Source: Prevotella histicola JCM 15637 = DNF00424
GTDB lineage: Bacteria > Bacteroidota > Bacteroidia > Bacteroidales > Bacteroidaceae
NCBI RefSeq assembly: GCF_000613925.1
Contig: NZ_BAJX01000009.1
Coordinates: 1-64,000, forward strand
DNA: 64,000 nt
Direction: 5' to 3'
Below the pieces are notes generated by a model that was given only the letters and a program-made list of their open reading frames with translations, was not told the DNA's origin and searched no databases. Positions 17,537 through 27,628 of this stretch are shown piece by piece. The position numbers and the translations under genes were made by a program. How positions within the stretch are numbered: position 1 is the first letter of the stretch; every line of letters starts with the position of its first letter.

Positions 17537-19054
17537 ATGGCAGAAAGCAATGTAAGAGTACGTTTTGCACCAAGTCCTACAGGTCCTTTACATATCGGTG
17601 GTGTGCGTACTGCTCTGTATAATTACCTCTTTGCACGTCAGCATGGTGGTAAACTTATCTTTCGTATAGAGGATACTGACTCTAATCGTTTCGTTCCTGG
17701 GGCAGAGGAATATATCCTTGATTCTTTCAAATGGTTAGGAATAACCTTTGATGAAGGGGTTAGCTTCGGTGGGGAACATGGTCCTTATCGCCAAAGTGAG
17801 CGCCGTGAAATCTATAAGAAGTACGTCAATCAGCTTTTAGAGGCAGGTAAAGCTTATATTGCCTTTGATACTCCTGAAGAGTTAGAGGCTAAGCGTAATG
17901 AGATTCAAAACTTCCAATATGATGCCCATACACGTCAGCAGATGCGTAATTCGTTGACAATGCAAAAGGAAGAGGTTGATAAACTGATAGAAGATGGGCT
18001 GCAGTATGTTGTTCGTTTCAAGATAGAACCGGGTGAAGAAATCCATGTTAATGACATGATACGTGGGGATGTTTGTATCAAGAGTGATATCCTTGATGAT
18101 AAGGTTCTTTATAAAAGCGCTGACGAACTTCCTACTTATCACCTCGCAAACATTGTTGATGATCACTTGATGGAAATCTCTCACGTCATCCGTGGTGAGG
18201 AATGGCTGCCCAGTGCACCGTTACACGTATTGTTGTATCGGGCATTTGGTTGGGAGGATAGTATGCCTCGTTTTGCACATTTGCCTTTATTGTTAAAGCC
18301 AGAAGGCAAAGGAAAGTTAAGCAAACGTGATGGTGACCGCCTTGGTTTCCCTGTGTTCCCAATGGAATGGCATGACCCTAAGACAGGTGAAGTAAGTTCT
18401 GGATATCGTGAAAGTGGCTATTTCCCTGAAGCTGTTGTTAACTTCCTGGCACTATTAGGATGGAATCCTGGCACAGAACAAGAGCTCTTTACTTTGGAGG
18501 AGTTGGTAAAAGCCTTTGATATTACTAAGTGTTCAAAGAGTGGAGCCAAGTTCGATTATCAGAAAGGGATATGGTTTAACCACGAATATATCCTGCGTAA
18601 GAGTGATGAAGAGATAGCTCAACTCTTTGCTCCTATTGTTGCTAATAATGGTATTGAGGCTACAATGGACCAGATAAGGCAGGTTGTTCATATGATGAAG
18701 GACCGTGTCAGCTTTGTGAAAGAGCTATGGGATCTTTGCTCTTTCTTCTTTATTGCACCAACAACTTACGATGGGAAGACGGTAAAGAAGCGTTGGAAAG
18801 AGTATTCTGCTCAGCAGATGACGGAGTTGGCTGACGTGTTAGAGGGGATTGATGACTTCTCAGTTGAAGGTCAAGAGCCCGTTGTCATGAAGTGGGTAGA
18901 GGATAAAGGCTACAAACTGGGCGACATTATGAATGCTTTCCGCCTCACTTTGGTAGGTATTGGGAAAGGTCCTGGTATGTTTGATATCTCTGCTTTCCTT
19001 GGAAAAGAGGAGACTCTGAGACGTATGCATAAAGCTATTGAGGTGTTAGGGTAA
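17537..19054 (+). CDS. gltX: Glutamate--tRNA ligase
   Basis: A class I aminoacyl-tRNA synthetase of 505 residues that charges tRNA-Glu. The HIGH motif is in [18 protein letters not shown] (residues 12-29) and the KMSKS-type motif is KLSKRDGDR. The C-terminal anticodon-binding part ends with [17 protein letters not shown]. Whether it is discriminating or also charges tRNA-Gln cannot be told from sequence alone. It opens a co-directional run of gltX, waaA, a zinc-ribbon gene and trpS; waaA starts 32 bp after its stop. Confidence 0.97.
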   Translation: MAESNVRVRFAPSPTGPLHIGGVRTALYNYLFARQHGGKLIFRIEDTDSNRFVPGAEEYILDSFKWLGITFDEGVSFGGEHGPYRQSERREIYKKYVNQLLEAGKAYIAFDTPEELEAKRNEIQNFQYDAHTRQQMRNSLTMQKEEVDKLIEDGLQYVVRFKIEPGEEIHVNDMIRGDVCIKSDILDDKVLYKSADELPTYHLANIVDDHLMEISHVIRGEEWLPSAPLHVLLYRAFGWEDSMPRFAHLPLLLKPEGKGKLSKRDGDRLGFPVFPMEWHDPKTGEVSSGYRESGYFPEAVVNFLALLGWNPGTEQELFTLEELVKAFDITKCSKSGAKFDYQKGIWFNHEYILRKSDEEIAQLFAPIVANNGIEATMDQIRQVVHMMKDRVSFVKELWDLCSFFFIAPTTYDGKTVKKRWKEYSAQQMTELADVLEGIDDFSVEGQEPVVMKWVEDKGYKLGDIMNAFRLTLVGIGKGPGMFDISAFLGKEETLRRMHKAIEVLG

Positions 19055-19086
19055 AGGAAATAAAGGGCTAAAACAGTTGAGCCGAT

Positions 19087-20322
19087 ATGTATAATATAAT
19101 AATGTATATCATACAGCTTGGTGTTGCCATTGGCAGTATCTTCAATGATAAACTGCGGAAGATGTGGCAAGGCGAGCGGGATGCTGTACAAACACTACGT
19201 AAGAAGGTGGAACCCGATGCTGATTACATCTGGTTTCATGCTGCATCATTGGGTGAGTTCGAACAGGGACGACCATTGATGGAGCAGATAAAGAAGTCTT
19301 ATCCGCAATATAAGATCCTGCTTACGTTCTTCTCTCCATCAGGTTATGAGGTGAGAAAGAATTATGAAGGAGCTGATATCATTACCTATTTGCCAATCGA
19401 TACGGTTGGTAATGCACGTCAATTCCTTCGTACAGTGCGCCCTGTTATGGCTTTCTTTATTAAGTACGAGTTCTGGTATAATTACCTTCATATCCTCCAA
19501 TACCGTGGCATACCAGCATATAGTGTGTCGAGTATCTTCCGTCCTGACCAGGTATTCTTTAAGTGGTATGGACGTGGATATGGGCGAGTCTTGAAGTGTT
19601 TTACTCGTTTTTTTGTTCAGAATGAGGAGAGTAGGAAGCTTTTGGAATCAATAGGAATACATGATACGATGGTTGTTGGCGACACTCGTTTCGACCGTGT
19701 ATTGCAGATTAAAGAGGCAAGTAAGCAGTTGCCGATAGTTGAACGATTCGTTAAAGGAACTCCTGAAGACCCCAAAAAGGTCTTTGTTGCAGGCTCATCA
19801 TGGCAGCCTGATGAAGAAATCTTCTTGAAATATTTTAATAATCATCGTGATTGGAAACTCATTGTGGCGCCACATGTCATAGGAGAGGACCATCTTAAGT
19901 TCATATTTTCACTCATAAAGGACAAGAAAGTAGTGCGTTATACGCAGGCAACAGAAGACAATGTGGCTGATGCTGACGTACTTATTATCGATTGTTTCGG
20001 CTTGTTGTCATCCGTTTATCACTATGGTGACGTAGCATATGTGGGTGGTGGATTTGGTGTTGGTATACATAATGTACTTGAAGCAGCCGTCTGGGGAATG
20101 CCAGTTTTGTTTGGTCCGAACAACAAACACTTTGCTGAAGCACAAGGATTGCTGCAGAGTGGCGGAGGAATTGAGATTGAAGATTATGAGACATTCAGCT
20201 TGATAATGTCTCAGTTGAGCGATGATTCTGCTTATTATGACACATGTGGACAAGAAGCAGGAGCGTTCGTACAGAGTCTGGCAGGTGCAACAAAGAAAGT
20301 ATTAAGTAGTGTAAAGTTATGA
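19087..20322 (+). CDS. waaA: 3-deoxy-D-manno-octulosonic acid (Kdo) transferase
   Basis: WaaA transfers Kdo from CMP-Kdo to lipid A precursor at the cytoplasmic face of the inner membrane. The 411-residue protein has an N-terminal membrane helix, then the GT30 pattern FHAASLGEFEQGRPL, PIDTVGNARQFL, KYEFWYNYL, and a GT-B C-terminal half with VGGGFGVGIHNVLEAAVWG and PVLFGPNN. A second ATG five codons in is possible. Its stop overlaps the next start by four bases (20319-20322), suggesting coupling. Confidence 0.95.
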   Translation: MYNIIMYIIQLGVAIGSIFNDKLRKMWQGERDAVQTLRKKVEPDADYIWFHAASLGEFEQGRPLMEQIKKSYPQYKILLTFFSPSGYEVRKNYEGADIITYLPIDTVGNARQFLRTVRPVMAFFIKYEFWYNYLHILQYRGIPAYSVSSIFRPDQVFFKWYGRGYGRVLKCFTRFFVQNEESRKLLESIGIHDTMVVGDTRFDRVLQIKEASKQLPIVERFVKGTPEDPKKVFVAGSSWQPDEEIFLKYFNNHRDWKLIVAPHVIGEDHLKFIFSLIKDKKVVRYTQATEDNVADADVLIIDCFGLLSSVYHYGDVAYVGGGFGVGIHNVLEAAVWGMPVLFGPNNKHFAEAQGLLQSGGGIEIEDYETFSLIMSQLSDDSAYYDTCGQEAGAFVQSLAGATKKVLSSVKL

Positions 20323-20828
20323 AATATCAGATAACATGCGATAACTGTGGTACTCAATTCGTCGTTGAGGCAGGTGAAGGATCAACGATTGAGTGCGAAT
20401 GTCCTCACTGTCATAGTACCATGGAGGTCACATTACCATTGGTAAGTGAAGGTCAACAGTATACTCCACAGGCGGAAGGGATATCCGATCCTCCACAAAA
20501 GAAGGATGGAGACCATAATACTATCTTGTGGGGAATAGTCATAGGACTGCTCTTGTTGGCAATAGGAATAGGTGCATACGTTGCTTTCAGACCAACACCA
20601 CCAGCGGCATCAACGGCTGATACCACTCTGATGGATTCTATTCCTTACACTGCCCCAGTAGAAGATACTCCTCCACCAGTAGTTGATACTGTAGCAACAG
20701 ACCCTGAAGAGGATGCTCCTGTAGACGAAAGCGAGGTTGAAGAGAAGCGTTCTTCAGAGCCAACAGATACTATAGATGTTGCCCCACATGAGGAAAAGCA
20801 TCAGAACGGGACATCCAATCGTGAATAA
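20319..20828 (+). CDS. Zinc-ribbon, single-pass membrane protein of unknown function
   Basis: The 169-residue protein opens with a four-cysteine ribbon (C7/C10 in CDNCG and CECPHC near residues 27-32). A transmembrane helix (LWGIVIGLLLLAIGIGAYVA, about residues 70-89) follows, then a Pro/Asp/Glu-rich, probably unstructured tail (VEDTPPPVVDT, DPEEDAPVDESEVEE) on the other side. The ribbon resembles MJ0042-type finger domains found in bacterial membrane proteins. No function is known. It overlaps waaA by 4 bp and precedes trpS by 19 bp, so it is part of that operon. Confidence 0.8.
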   Translation: MKYQITCDNCGTQFVVEAGEGSTIECECPHCHSTMEVTLPLVSEGQQYTPQAEGISDPPQKKDGDHNTILWGIVIGLLLLAIGIGAYVAFRPTPPAASTADTTLMDSIPYTAPVEDTPPPVVDTVATDPEEDAPVDESEVEEKRSSEPTDTIDVAPHEEKHQNGTSNRE

Positions 20829-20847
20829 AAAAGTAAAGTAAAGATAC

Positions 20848-21936
20848 ATGGGAAAGATTATTTTGACAGGTGACCGACCAACTGGTAAGTTGCATCTTGG
20901 TCACTATGTTGGTTCACTTCGCCGTCGGGTGGAGCTCCAGAACCAAGGTGACTATGATAGAATGTTTGTCTTCATGGCTGATGTTCAGGCCCTGACAGAT
21001 AACGCAGATAACCCAGAGAAGATTCGACAGAATATCATAGAGGTGGCATTAGACTATCTTTCAGCTGGACTTGACCCACAGAAGTGTACGTTGTATATAC
21101 AAAGTCAGATTCCAGAGTTGGCAGAATTGACCACCTTCCTGATGAATCTTGTCAGTGTTAGTCGTGTTCAGCGCAACCCAACGGTGAAAACAGAGATTAA
21201 GATGCGCAACTTTGAAGCTAATATCCCAATGGGTTTCTTTGCTTATCCAGTGTCTCAGGCTGCTGACATTGCTGCCTTTAAGGCTACTACAGTACCAGCA
21301 GGTGAGGATCAGGAACCAATGCTTGAGTTGACACGTGAGCTTGTTCGCCGTTTTAATCAGGTATATGCTCCTGTGCTCGTTGAGCCGAATATCATGCTTC
21401 CAGAGAATGCAACAGCACGTCGTCTACCTGGTACTGACGGAAAAGAGAAGATGAGTAAGAGTCTTGGAAACTGTATCTACCTGTCTGATGATGCTGATAC
21501 TGTATGGAAGAAGGTGAAGACTATGTACACCGATCCTACTCATTTGAATATCTCTGATCCTGGCCATGTAGAGGGAAACGCCGTCTTTACTTATCTTGAT
21601 GCCTTCTCTACAGATGAGGATTTTGCGGAATTCTGGCCGGAATTTAAGAGTCTTGATGAGCTGAAAGCTGCCTATACAGCCGGTGGTATCGGTGATATGA
21701 AGTGTAAGAAACTACTCAACAGCGTTCTTAATAAGATGCTTGAGCCTATACGTGCACGTCGTCATGAGTATGAACAGGATATTCCTGAGATCTATAACAT
21801 TCTCAAGAAAGGTTCACTTGACGCCCGTGAAGTAGCAGCAAAGACTATGGATGAGGTGCGTGCTGCCATGCAAATCAATTACTTTGAGGATGAAGCATTG
21901 ATTCAAAGTCAGGCAGAGCGATTCAAACAGAAGTAA
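20848..21936 (+). CDS. trpS: Tryptophan--tRNA ligase
   Basis: A class I synthetase of 362 residues. The HIGH-type motif is [14 protein letters not shown] (residues 11-24), the KMSKS loop is EKMSKSLGN, and the tryptophan-binding AxDAxxDQ region varies as [14 protein letters not shown]. Compared with the roughly 330-residue E. coli enzyme it has a short insertion after MSKS, as in other Bacteroidota. A hairpin terminator follows at 21986. Confidence 0.96.
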   Translation: MGKIILTGDRPTGKLHLGHYVGSLRRRVELQNQGDYDRMFVFMADVQALTDNADNPEKIRQNIIEVALDYLSAGLDPQKCTLYIQSQIPELAELTTFLMNLVSVSRVQRNPTVKTEIKMRNFEANIPMGFFAYPVSQAADIAAFKATTVPAGEDQEPMLELTRELVRRFNQVYAPVLVEPNIMLPENATARRLPGTDGKEKMSKSLGNCIYLSDDADTVWKKVKTMYTDPTHLNISDPGHVEGNAVFTYLDAFSTDEDFAEFWPEFKSLDELKAAYTAGGIGDMKCKKLLNSVLNKMLEPIRARRHEYEQDIPEIYNILKKGSLDAREVAAKTMDEVRAAMQINYFEDEALIQSQAERFKQK

Positions 21937-21985
21937 GAACAAAGGAGCAGGACAGCTCTTTTGAAGATAATAATAGTAAAGACTG

Positions 21986-22031
21986 GAACGTATTAAAGGA
22001 CCAAGAATCTTTTGATACGTTCTTTTTTTAT
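21986..22031 (+). terminator. Terminator after trpS
   Basis: GAACGTAT and the following TAAAG pair with CTTTTGATACGTTC, and a TTTTTTT tract follows. Confidence 0.85.
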
Positions 22032-22134
22032 GTCTATGACTCAGCCTTTGGGGGTGTCATCTTGCAGTGTGAACAGAATGATAGTGTGCATGTTTTGTAA
22101 TGATAAATGATACCCTACAAATCAATAGGTGCTC

Positions 22135-22265
22135 TTTTGCATCTTAAAACATGCCCTTTTGCATCTCAAAAGGGCATGTTTTACATTGCAAAAGGGCGTC
22201 TTTTGAAGTACAAAAGGGCGTCTTTTACTTTGCCTTTCATAACCGTTTGATAATCTGTTGGTTAT
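22135..22265 (+). repeat. 22-bp repeat module copy 3 (four units plus hairpin)
   Basis: Units are at 22135-22156, 22157-22178, 22179-22200 and 22201-22222, all TTTT-N7-AAAA-N7. The heptamers after AAAA are CATGCCC in the first unit and GGGCATG or GGGCGTC in the others. TTTT at 22223, the 13-nt linker and a hairpin follow: ATAACC (22239-22244) pairs with GGTTAT (22260-22265), with TTGATAATCT in the loop. It stands between trpS and the TonB receptor gene and points with both. The remaining 260 bp before the receptor gene holds no other recognised element. Confidence 0.85.
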
Positions 22266-22525
22266 AAATTCTGTTTTTCTCTGTTTCCTTTCTGAAATCA
22301 ATAAGTCATGAAGATTATTTTGTAAAACAATTTGTTAAGTCCTTAATTGTATATTAAGTAACTTGTAAACTTGGCAACTCGTCCACATGTTTGCCTATTT
22401 ACTTAGTTTTAGGTATTGTCCATTATTTCGTAAATCTTTAATTTTGTAACCAATATTTAGAATAAACTTGTTTAATACCGAGGGCTTTATTGAAATTGAC
22501 AGAGAGTCCTTAATCAACAATTTAC

Positions 22526-24700
22526 ATGAAGAATAAATTAAGAGTTCTTATAGTTGGGAGAATTCATTATTGTTTTCTTTCGTATAAGATAGTAATAACT
22601 CTGTTCTTTTTATCTGCCTTTTTCCCCTTTACAGGTTATGCACAGGAGGATGTAAAGCGTGATACGACCGTTGCTATGAAGGAAGTTACGGTGACAGCAC
22701 GGAGTGAAATCAGGAAGTTAAGAGAGTCTGCAATGCCGATATCGGTTATCGGGCAACGACAATTACAAGGTACTGCATCTAATATTAATGATGTCCTTGC
22801 CCGTACAGTTGGTGTCACTGTGCGCAATACTGGTGGGTTAGGTAGTGCCTCTCGCATATCTCTTCGTGGCTTAGAAGGTAAACGCATGGGAATGTATGTA
22901 GATGAAACTCCTATGTCACAGTTGAGCAATTTTGTTGCACTGAATGATATTCCAACGAATATGATAGAGCGTATTGAAGTTTATAAGGGTATCGTTCCTT
23001 ATAAGTTTGGTGGTTCGGCATTAGGTGGAGCAGTTAATGTTGTGACGAAAGAGTACCCTCCTGTCTATTTAGATTTCTCTTATGAGCTTGGCTCTTTCAA
23101 TACTCATCAGGTGTCAACAGTGTTTAAGCGGACCGACAAGAAGAGTGGTTTACAGTTTGGTATAGGTGGTGCCTTCTCGTTTTCAAAGAACAATTACAAG
23201 ATGACCTTGGCAAATTTGGACAATAGAATTGTGGAAAGAGACCATGACAAGTTCAATAAAGTCATGGCTGGAATGTCAGTTAAGGCTACTAAATGGTGGT
23301 TTGATGAGATGAAGTTCGAACTGATTTTCCTGAAAACGAGGCAGGAGATACAAGGAATTGACCTTGATGTGCGTGAAGCTTATAACCATTCTATTAGTGG
23401 AGTAACGGCTCTGACGCTGAAACGTAAGGACTTTTTCTTGGATGGACTCGACTTAGATTTCGATATTGGGTACGTTGTTGGGAAGTATGGACTGCATGAT
23501 ACAGCCATGAATCGTTATGATTGGGATGGTAATGCACTGCCTCCAGTCTCTCCGTTTGGTGGAGAACAGAATAATTTTCCATCTGATGGGCATAGTCGTT
23601 CGAACGAGTTGACTTCGAAACTCAATATGGGGTATACCATAGATATGCACCATAGTGTTAACTTTAATGCTTATTTTGATAGGAATTCACTTCACCCGAA
23701 TGATCCTTTGATGGATAAAGCTTTAGGATTTAAGTCTAATTTCCCAAGTAAGATGAACACGCTTACGTTAGGATGGTCATATGATCTGACCCTCTTTGAT
23801 GGTCGTTTCCAGAATGCATTCACGTTTAAGAACTTTATTTTCTCATCACATTCTCGTAGCATAGATGTCTATTCTGTGCGTGAACCAGAGCCTGTAAAGA
23901 TTTCGAAGTCTTATGTTGGCTTCAGTGATGCTATGCGTTATAAGTTTACTGAGGACTTAATGCTGAAGGCTTCATTCAATTCTGAGGTGCGAATTCCTAC
24001 AAGTGAGGAGCTGATTGGTAATGGATATTCTATTCTTGCATCACCAGCTCTGAAGCCAGAACGTACAACTGGAGTAAATATCGGTATGCTTTATCGACAT
24101 TTGAAGAAGCATGGTGGACTGGTAGAGATTGAGTTGAATGGCTTTTATAATCAGTTGAAAGACATGATAAGGTTCACACCTGATATGATTCCAACAATGG
24201 CTCGCTATCGTAACTTTGGTAGTGTACGTACGAGAGGTGTTGAACTTGATGTTAAGGGAGATGTCTGTCCAGTACTTTATCTTTATGCGAATGGTACTTA
24301 TCAAGACCTTCGTGACGTGCGGAAGTTGACACCAGGAACTACTGTCGAGAATCCCACCTATATGAAACGTATCCCAAACGTACCTTATCTATTAGCAAAC
24401 TTTGGTGCAGAGTTCCATAAAGAAAACCTCTTTGGAGGAAAGGAACAGAACACACGTTTCCTCTTTGATGCCTCATACGTGCATACATATTACTATGATT
24501 TTGAAGTAAGTCGGTATCAAGATAAGAAGATTCCTTCTGCTTTGACGATGGATGCAGCGGTGGAACATAGTTTTGGGAATGATCGGTGGACATTGACTTT
24601 CAAGGTGAAGAACCTCACTAACCGTCGTGTTGTGTCTGAATTTAATCGTCCGTTGCCTGGCCGGTATATTGGATTCAAAGTTAGATATCTTTTGAAATAG
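22526..24700 (+). CDS. TonB-dependent outer-membrane receptor (siderophore-type)
   Basis: The 724-residue protein has a signal segment (SAFFPFTGYA before QEDVKRD), a TonB-box-like start (KEVTVTARS), a plug domain (SAMPISVIGQRQLQGT, RISLRGLEGKRMGMYVD, YKGIVPYKFGGSALGGAVNV) and a 22-strand barrel ending in FKVRYLLK. Unlike SusC proteins it lacks a carboxypeptidase-regulatory N-terminal domain, fitting metal-chelate receptors. The next gene is a DUF4374 lipoprotein, an arrangement like the XusA/XusB xenosiderophore uptake genes of Bacteroides; the PepSY partner is absent here. Iron regulation is plausible, but I found no convincing Fur box. Confidence 0.92.
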   Translation: MKNKLRVLIVGRIHYCFLSYKIVITLFFLSAFFPFTGYAQEDVKRDTTVAMKEVTVTARSEIRKLRESAMPISVIGQRQLQGTASNINDVLARTVGVTVRNTGGLGSASRISLRGLEGKRMGMYVDETPMSQLSNFVALNDIPTNMIERIEVYKGIVPYKFGGSALGGAVNVVTKEYPPVYLDFSYELGSFNTHQVSTVFKRTDKKSGLQFGIGGAFSFSKNNYKMTLANLDNRIVERDHDKFNKVMAGMSVKATKWWFDEMKFELIFLKTRQEIQGIDLDVREAYNHSISGVTALTLKRKDFFLDGLDLDFDIGYVVGKYGLHDTAMNRYDWDGNALPPVSPFGGEQNNFPSDGHSRSNELTSKLNMGYTIDMHHSVNFNAYFDRNSLHPNDPLMDKALGFKSNFPSKMNTLTLGWSYDLTLFDGRFQNAFTFKNFIFSSHSRSIDVYSVREPEPVKISKSYVGFSDAMRYKFTEDLMLKASFNSEVRIPTSEELIGNGYSILASPALKPERTTGVNIGMLYRHLKKHGGLVEIELNGFYNQLKDMIRFTPDMIPTMARYRNFGSVRTRGVELDVKGDVCPVLYLYANGTYQDLRDVRKLTPGTTVENPTYMKRIPNVPYLLANFGAEFHKENLFGGKEQNTRFLFDASYVHTYYYDFEVSRYQDKKIPSALTMDAAVEHSFGNDRWTLTFKVKNLTNRRVVSEFNRPLPGRYIGFKVRYLLK

Positions 24701-24837
24701 TATTATAAAGCGTTGGAAAGAACAATGGGCTCTATATAGTAAAATGTACTGTGAAAGGTTATATCTTCTTTTGCATATTGCATTATGCCGCTTTTTGATA
24801 TAGTCTATATAATATTCCTACAATAAATAATAAAACA

Positions 24838-26085
24838 ATGAAAAAGTTTAAACTGATCTTTTCAGCCGTAGTATTTACGGCTTTGTTTGCTGGATGTGGT
24901 AACAGTGGTGATGATCCTACGCCAGGTCCTGATCCTAAACCAGAAGGAAAAGAATTCCATGGTGTAGTCTTTGCAACTGGAATTACCAATCCTGAAGGTA
25001 GTAGCGGTAATGTGTATGTGCAAACATTACCAAGTCTTTTACCCGGAAAATATGATAATAAAAACAGTATCCCTTGTGGTTTTGGTGCTACACCTATTGT
25101 GACCGAATCAGGAAATGTCTACACTTTCCCTGATTATATGGGTAATACGAAAGCTGAGATTAACCGTTATCGTATCATGGGAGATGGTACGTGGAAGAAG
25201 GAAGGTGCTTTGTCTATTCCTGCAGGAGCATCTGCTTGTAACATTGTAGAAGCAAGCAACGAGAAAGCTTACGTCAGTTTGCAGGGTATTGGTAAGGTTA
25301 TGGCATTCAATCCTGTGACAATGACGAAGATCACTGATATCGATCTTAATGATTTGAAGCAGGAGGATACGAGAGTAGCACCAGCTGCAATGATCATTCG
25401 CGATGGTAAACTCTTTGTCGGATTGAACCAGATGAACGCATAGTATATGCCTACTCGTAATAATATTGAGTTTGCAATGATTGATGTAAAGACAGATAAA
25501 GTGGAGAAACACATTGTTAATCAGTCTTTGAATATGTGTTTTGCTACACGTCCAATAGATGCTGGATCTATCTTTATGGATGAAAATAAGGATATATACT
25601 TCAACTGTGTCGGCTCATTTGGCTTCATTCCAGGGCTGAATGGAGGTATTGCTCGTATAAAGAATGGTTCTACAGAGATAGATCCAGATTATTTTATTCG
25701 TCTTAATCAGACGGAAGTTGCTGGCTTATCTACGAAGCATGCTGATTATATCTCAACGATGTGCTATGCAGGAAAGGGCTTGCTCTATGCTTATATTAGC
25801 TCGAATGCTCTTGCACCAGATGCTATGACGAATCCTTATGTAGCTATGACAAATGTACCAGTGGTAATAGATTTGAAACAAAAGACGATGACACTTATCA
25901 ATGGTATGGAGATTTCTAATCCTCAAGGTATTGCTGTTGCTAAGCATAAGAACCTGATTGTCTTCGGTAGTGCTAATAAGAAGGCTACGGGTTTCTATAC
26001 TTATAACCCTGAAACCAGAGAAGTTGCAGGTCCAATTATACAAGTAACAGGTAACCCTTGCTTCTTCCATAGCTTTGAGAAGTAA
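24838..26085 (+). pseudogene. DUF4374 surface lipoprotein (XusB-like), interrupted by TAG
   Basis: One reading frame of 416 codons (415 sense positions plus the stop) is split by TAG at codon 202 (25441-25443). The first part has a lipobox (LFAGC, C20) followed by CGNSGDDP, an acidic surface-export-like signal. The second part restarts at ATG 25447 in the same frame and keeps full similarity in style (beta-propeller-like segments NEKAYVSLQG, NPQGIAVAKHKN). A single C-to-T change of CAG (Gln) would explain the stop. DUF4374 proteins are beta-propeller lipoproteins that accompany TonB receptors; Bacteroides XusB binds siderophores at the cell surface. If real, this stop removes half of the propeller. 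Confidence 0.85.
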
Positions 26086-26090
26086 AAGGT

Positions 26091-26315
26091 ATGATAAAAA
26101 GAAAGGGGATGTGTCAAAATAGACACATCCTCTTTTTTATTGAAACACTTGACCATTTTTTACGAAACAGTCAACCCTTTTTGAAAAAACAGTCGACTGT
26201 TTTTTAAAATACTCGACTGTTCTGATAAGAACGGTTGTCCCTTTTTGCGGACAGAATAAGCTTTAAGAAACAAAAAGAGAGGATGTGTCTATTTTGACAC
26301 ACCCTCTTTTATCAT
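26091..26315. mobile_element. MITE-like element C, copy 1, with five 22-bp units
   Basis: Inverted terminal repeats start ATGATAAAA at 26091 and end TTTTATCAT at 26315. Each terminus holds a hairpin, GGATGTGTC/GACACATCC at the left and GGATGTGTC/GACACACCC at the right, each followed by a T-rich tract. Between them lie five contiguous 22-bp units (26142-26163, 26164-26185, 26186-26207, 26208-26229, 26230-26251), one containing the perfect palindrome AACAGTCGACTGTT. A closely related element lies at 45101-45264 with three units. It sits between the convergent DUF4374 gene and mdh and probably terminates both. It encodes no protein. Confidence 0.75.
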
Positions 26316-26376
26316 TACTATTATAATAGTTACTGTTAACTTGTTAAGTCATCAACTCGTTAACTCATCAACTATA

Positions 26377-27368
26377 TTACAAATTAGCGTTGTCTTTCTT
26401 CCAATCAGCAACAGCTGGTACGATGTCAAGACTGATGATTTCCTCACGCATTTTGCAGAGGTGCTCGTAAGAAGCCTGGAGAGAAGCCATCTCCTCTGGA
26501 GTACCTGTTGGCTCAGAGTAGTGAACACCAGTAGCGTCGATTGTTGTAGCATAGCCATCATAACGTTCTTGAAGCCGAGCTTCTCGTCGTTCACATAGCA
26601 ACCAGCAGGCAATGTAAACTTCTCACCACCCATAGCAGCCTCAATCATCTTAACAGCGTTGTAAGCTGGGCTCTGGAATGAGCTACGACCACGAAGCTTG
26701 ATGATATTTGAACCACCCTGTACAGTATGATGCTTAATCTCTTCCCAACGCTCAGCTGAGAGACCCATCTCTGATAATGGCTTGCCATCAACCTTAACCT
26801 GAGAAGCAAATACAGCCATCTGCTCACCGTGACCACCGTAGGTGTGTGCACCGGTAACCTTATCCTGCTGTACACCGAACTCATGAGCCAAAGCCTGCTG
26901 TAGACGAGTTGAGTCGAGAGCAGCGAGTGATGTCAACTGGTTTGGCTTCAAACCAGAGTGGATAAGAGCTGTCAATGCTGTAACGTCAGCTGGGTTGAAA
27001 ATAACAACAACGTGCTTTACGTCTGGGCAGTATTTCTTGATGTTCTCACCGAAGTCAGCTGCAATCTTGCAGTTACCCTTCAACAAGTCCTCACGTGTCA
27101 TACCCTCCTTACGAGGAGCACCACCAGAAGAGATGATGTACTTAGCACCAGTGAAAGCCTCTGCAGGGTCAACAGTGTAAGAAAGGTTAGCACCTGGGAA
27201 AGCACACTGCTCCATCTCGTCGAATACACCATGAACGCCTGGCTCATAGATATCATATAGACAGATGTTAGGAGTAAGACCGAGTGTAAGAGCGGTCTGA
27301 ACCATGTTTGAACCAATCATACCGCCTGCACCGACGATAACAAGTTTCTCGTTTGTTAAATAATTCAT
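26377..27368 (-). pseudogene. mdh: Malate dehydrogenase, broken by a one-base frameshift near the C-terminus
   Basis: The NAD-dependent enzyme interconverts malate and oxaloacetate. The N-terminal Rossmann motif (VIVGAGGMIGS), the substrate arginines in SSGGAPRKEGMTRED and the catalytic histidine in THTYGGHGEQM are present. After MMAM at about 26550 the frame slips; the true C-terminus (ATTIDATGVHYSEPTG to ADWKKDNANL) is in another frame and stops at 26377. Restoring one G/C at about 26550 gives MMAMATTIDATG and about 330 residues. The uncorrected frame runs 62 residues of nonsense to 26352. As mdh is a central metabolic gene, a read error is a strong alternative to a real mutation. Confidence 0.9.
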
Positions 27369-27415
27369 AATAAATATATGTTTTAAGAATATAACTTTCC
27401 GCTACTTCTGTACGG

Positions 27416-27423
27416 CAAAGTTA
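27416..27423 (-). promoter_or_regulatory. Promoter -7 box of mdh
   Basis: On the minus strand the sequence reads TAACTTTG, 48 bp before the mdh start. TTG lies about 22 bp further upstream. The rest of the 260-bp divergent gap to the aminopeptidase gene shows nothing else I recognise. Confidence 0.5.
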
Positions 27424-27628
27424 CGAAAAAAAGACAATAAGGAAACAAGAATCAGTAATAAATATGTTATTTAATATAAAAAGAAACATCAATGTAAAGT
27501 CGATTTTGCAATTCATGAAAATTCTCAACTACCTCTACTTGTATGTTTAGTAATTAATGCTTATCTTAGCAGCGGGAATGGTATGCATTCCTGTATAGTG
27601 TGATTTGTTGAACCTATAATTGTAAAAT

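Noticed and set aside
25441..25443. TAG read as pyrrolysine or by suppression
   Set aside because: No sign of recoding elements, and a simple CAG-to-TAG change explains it.
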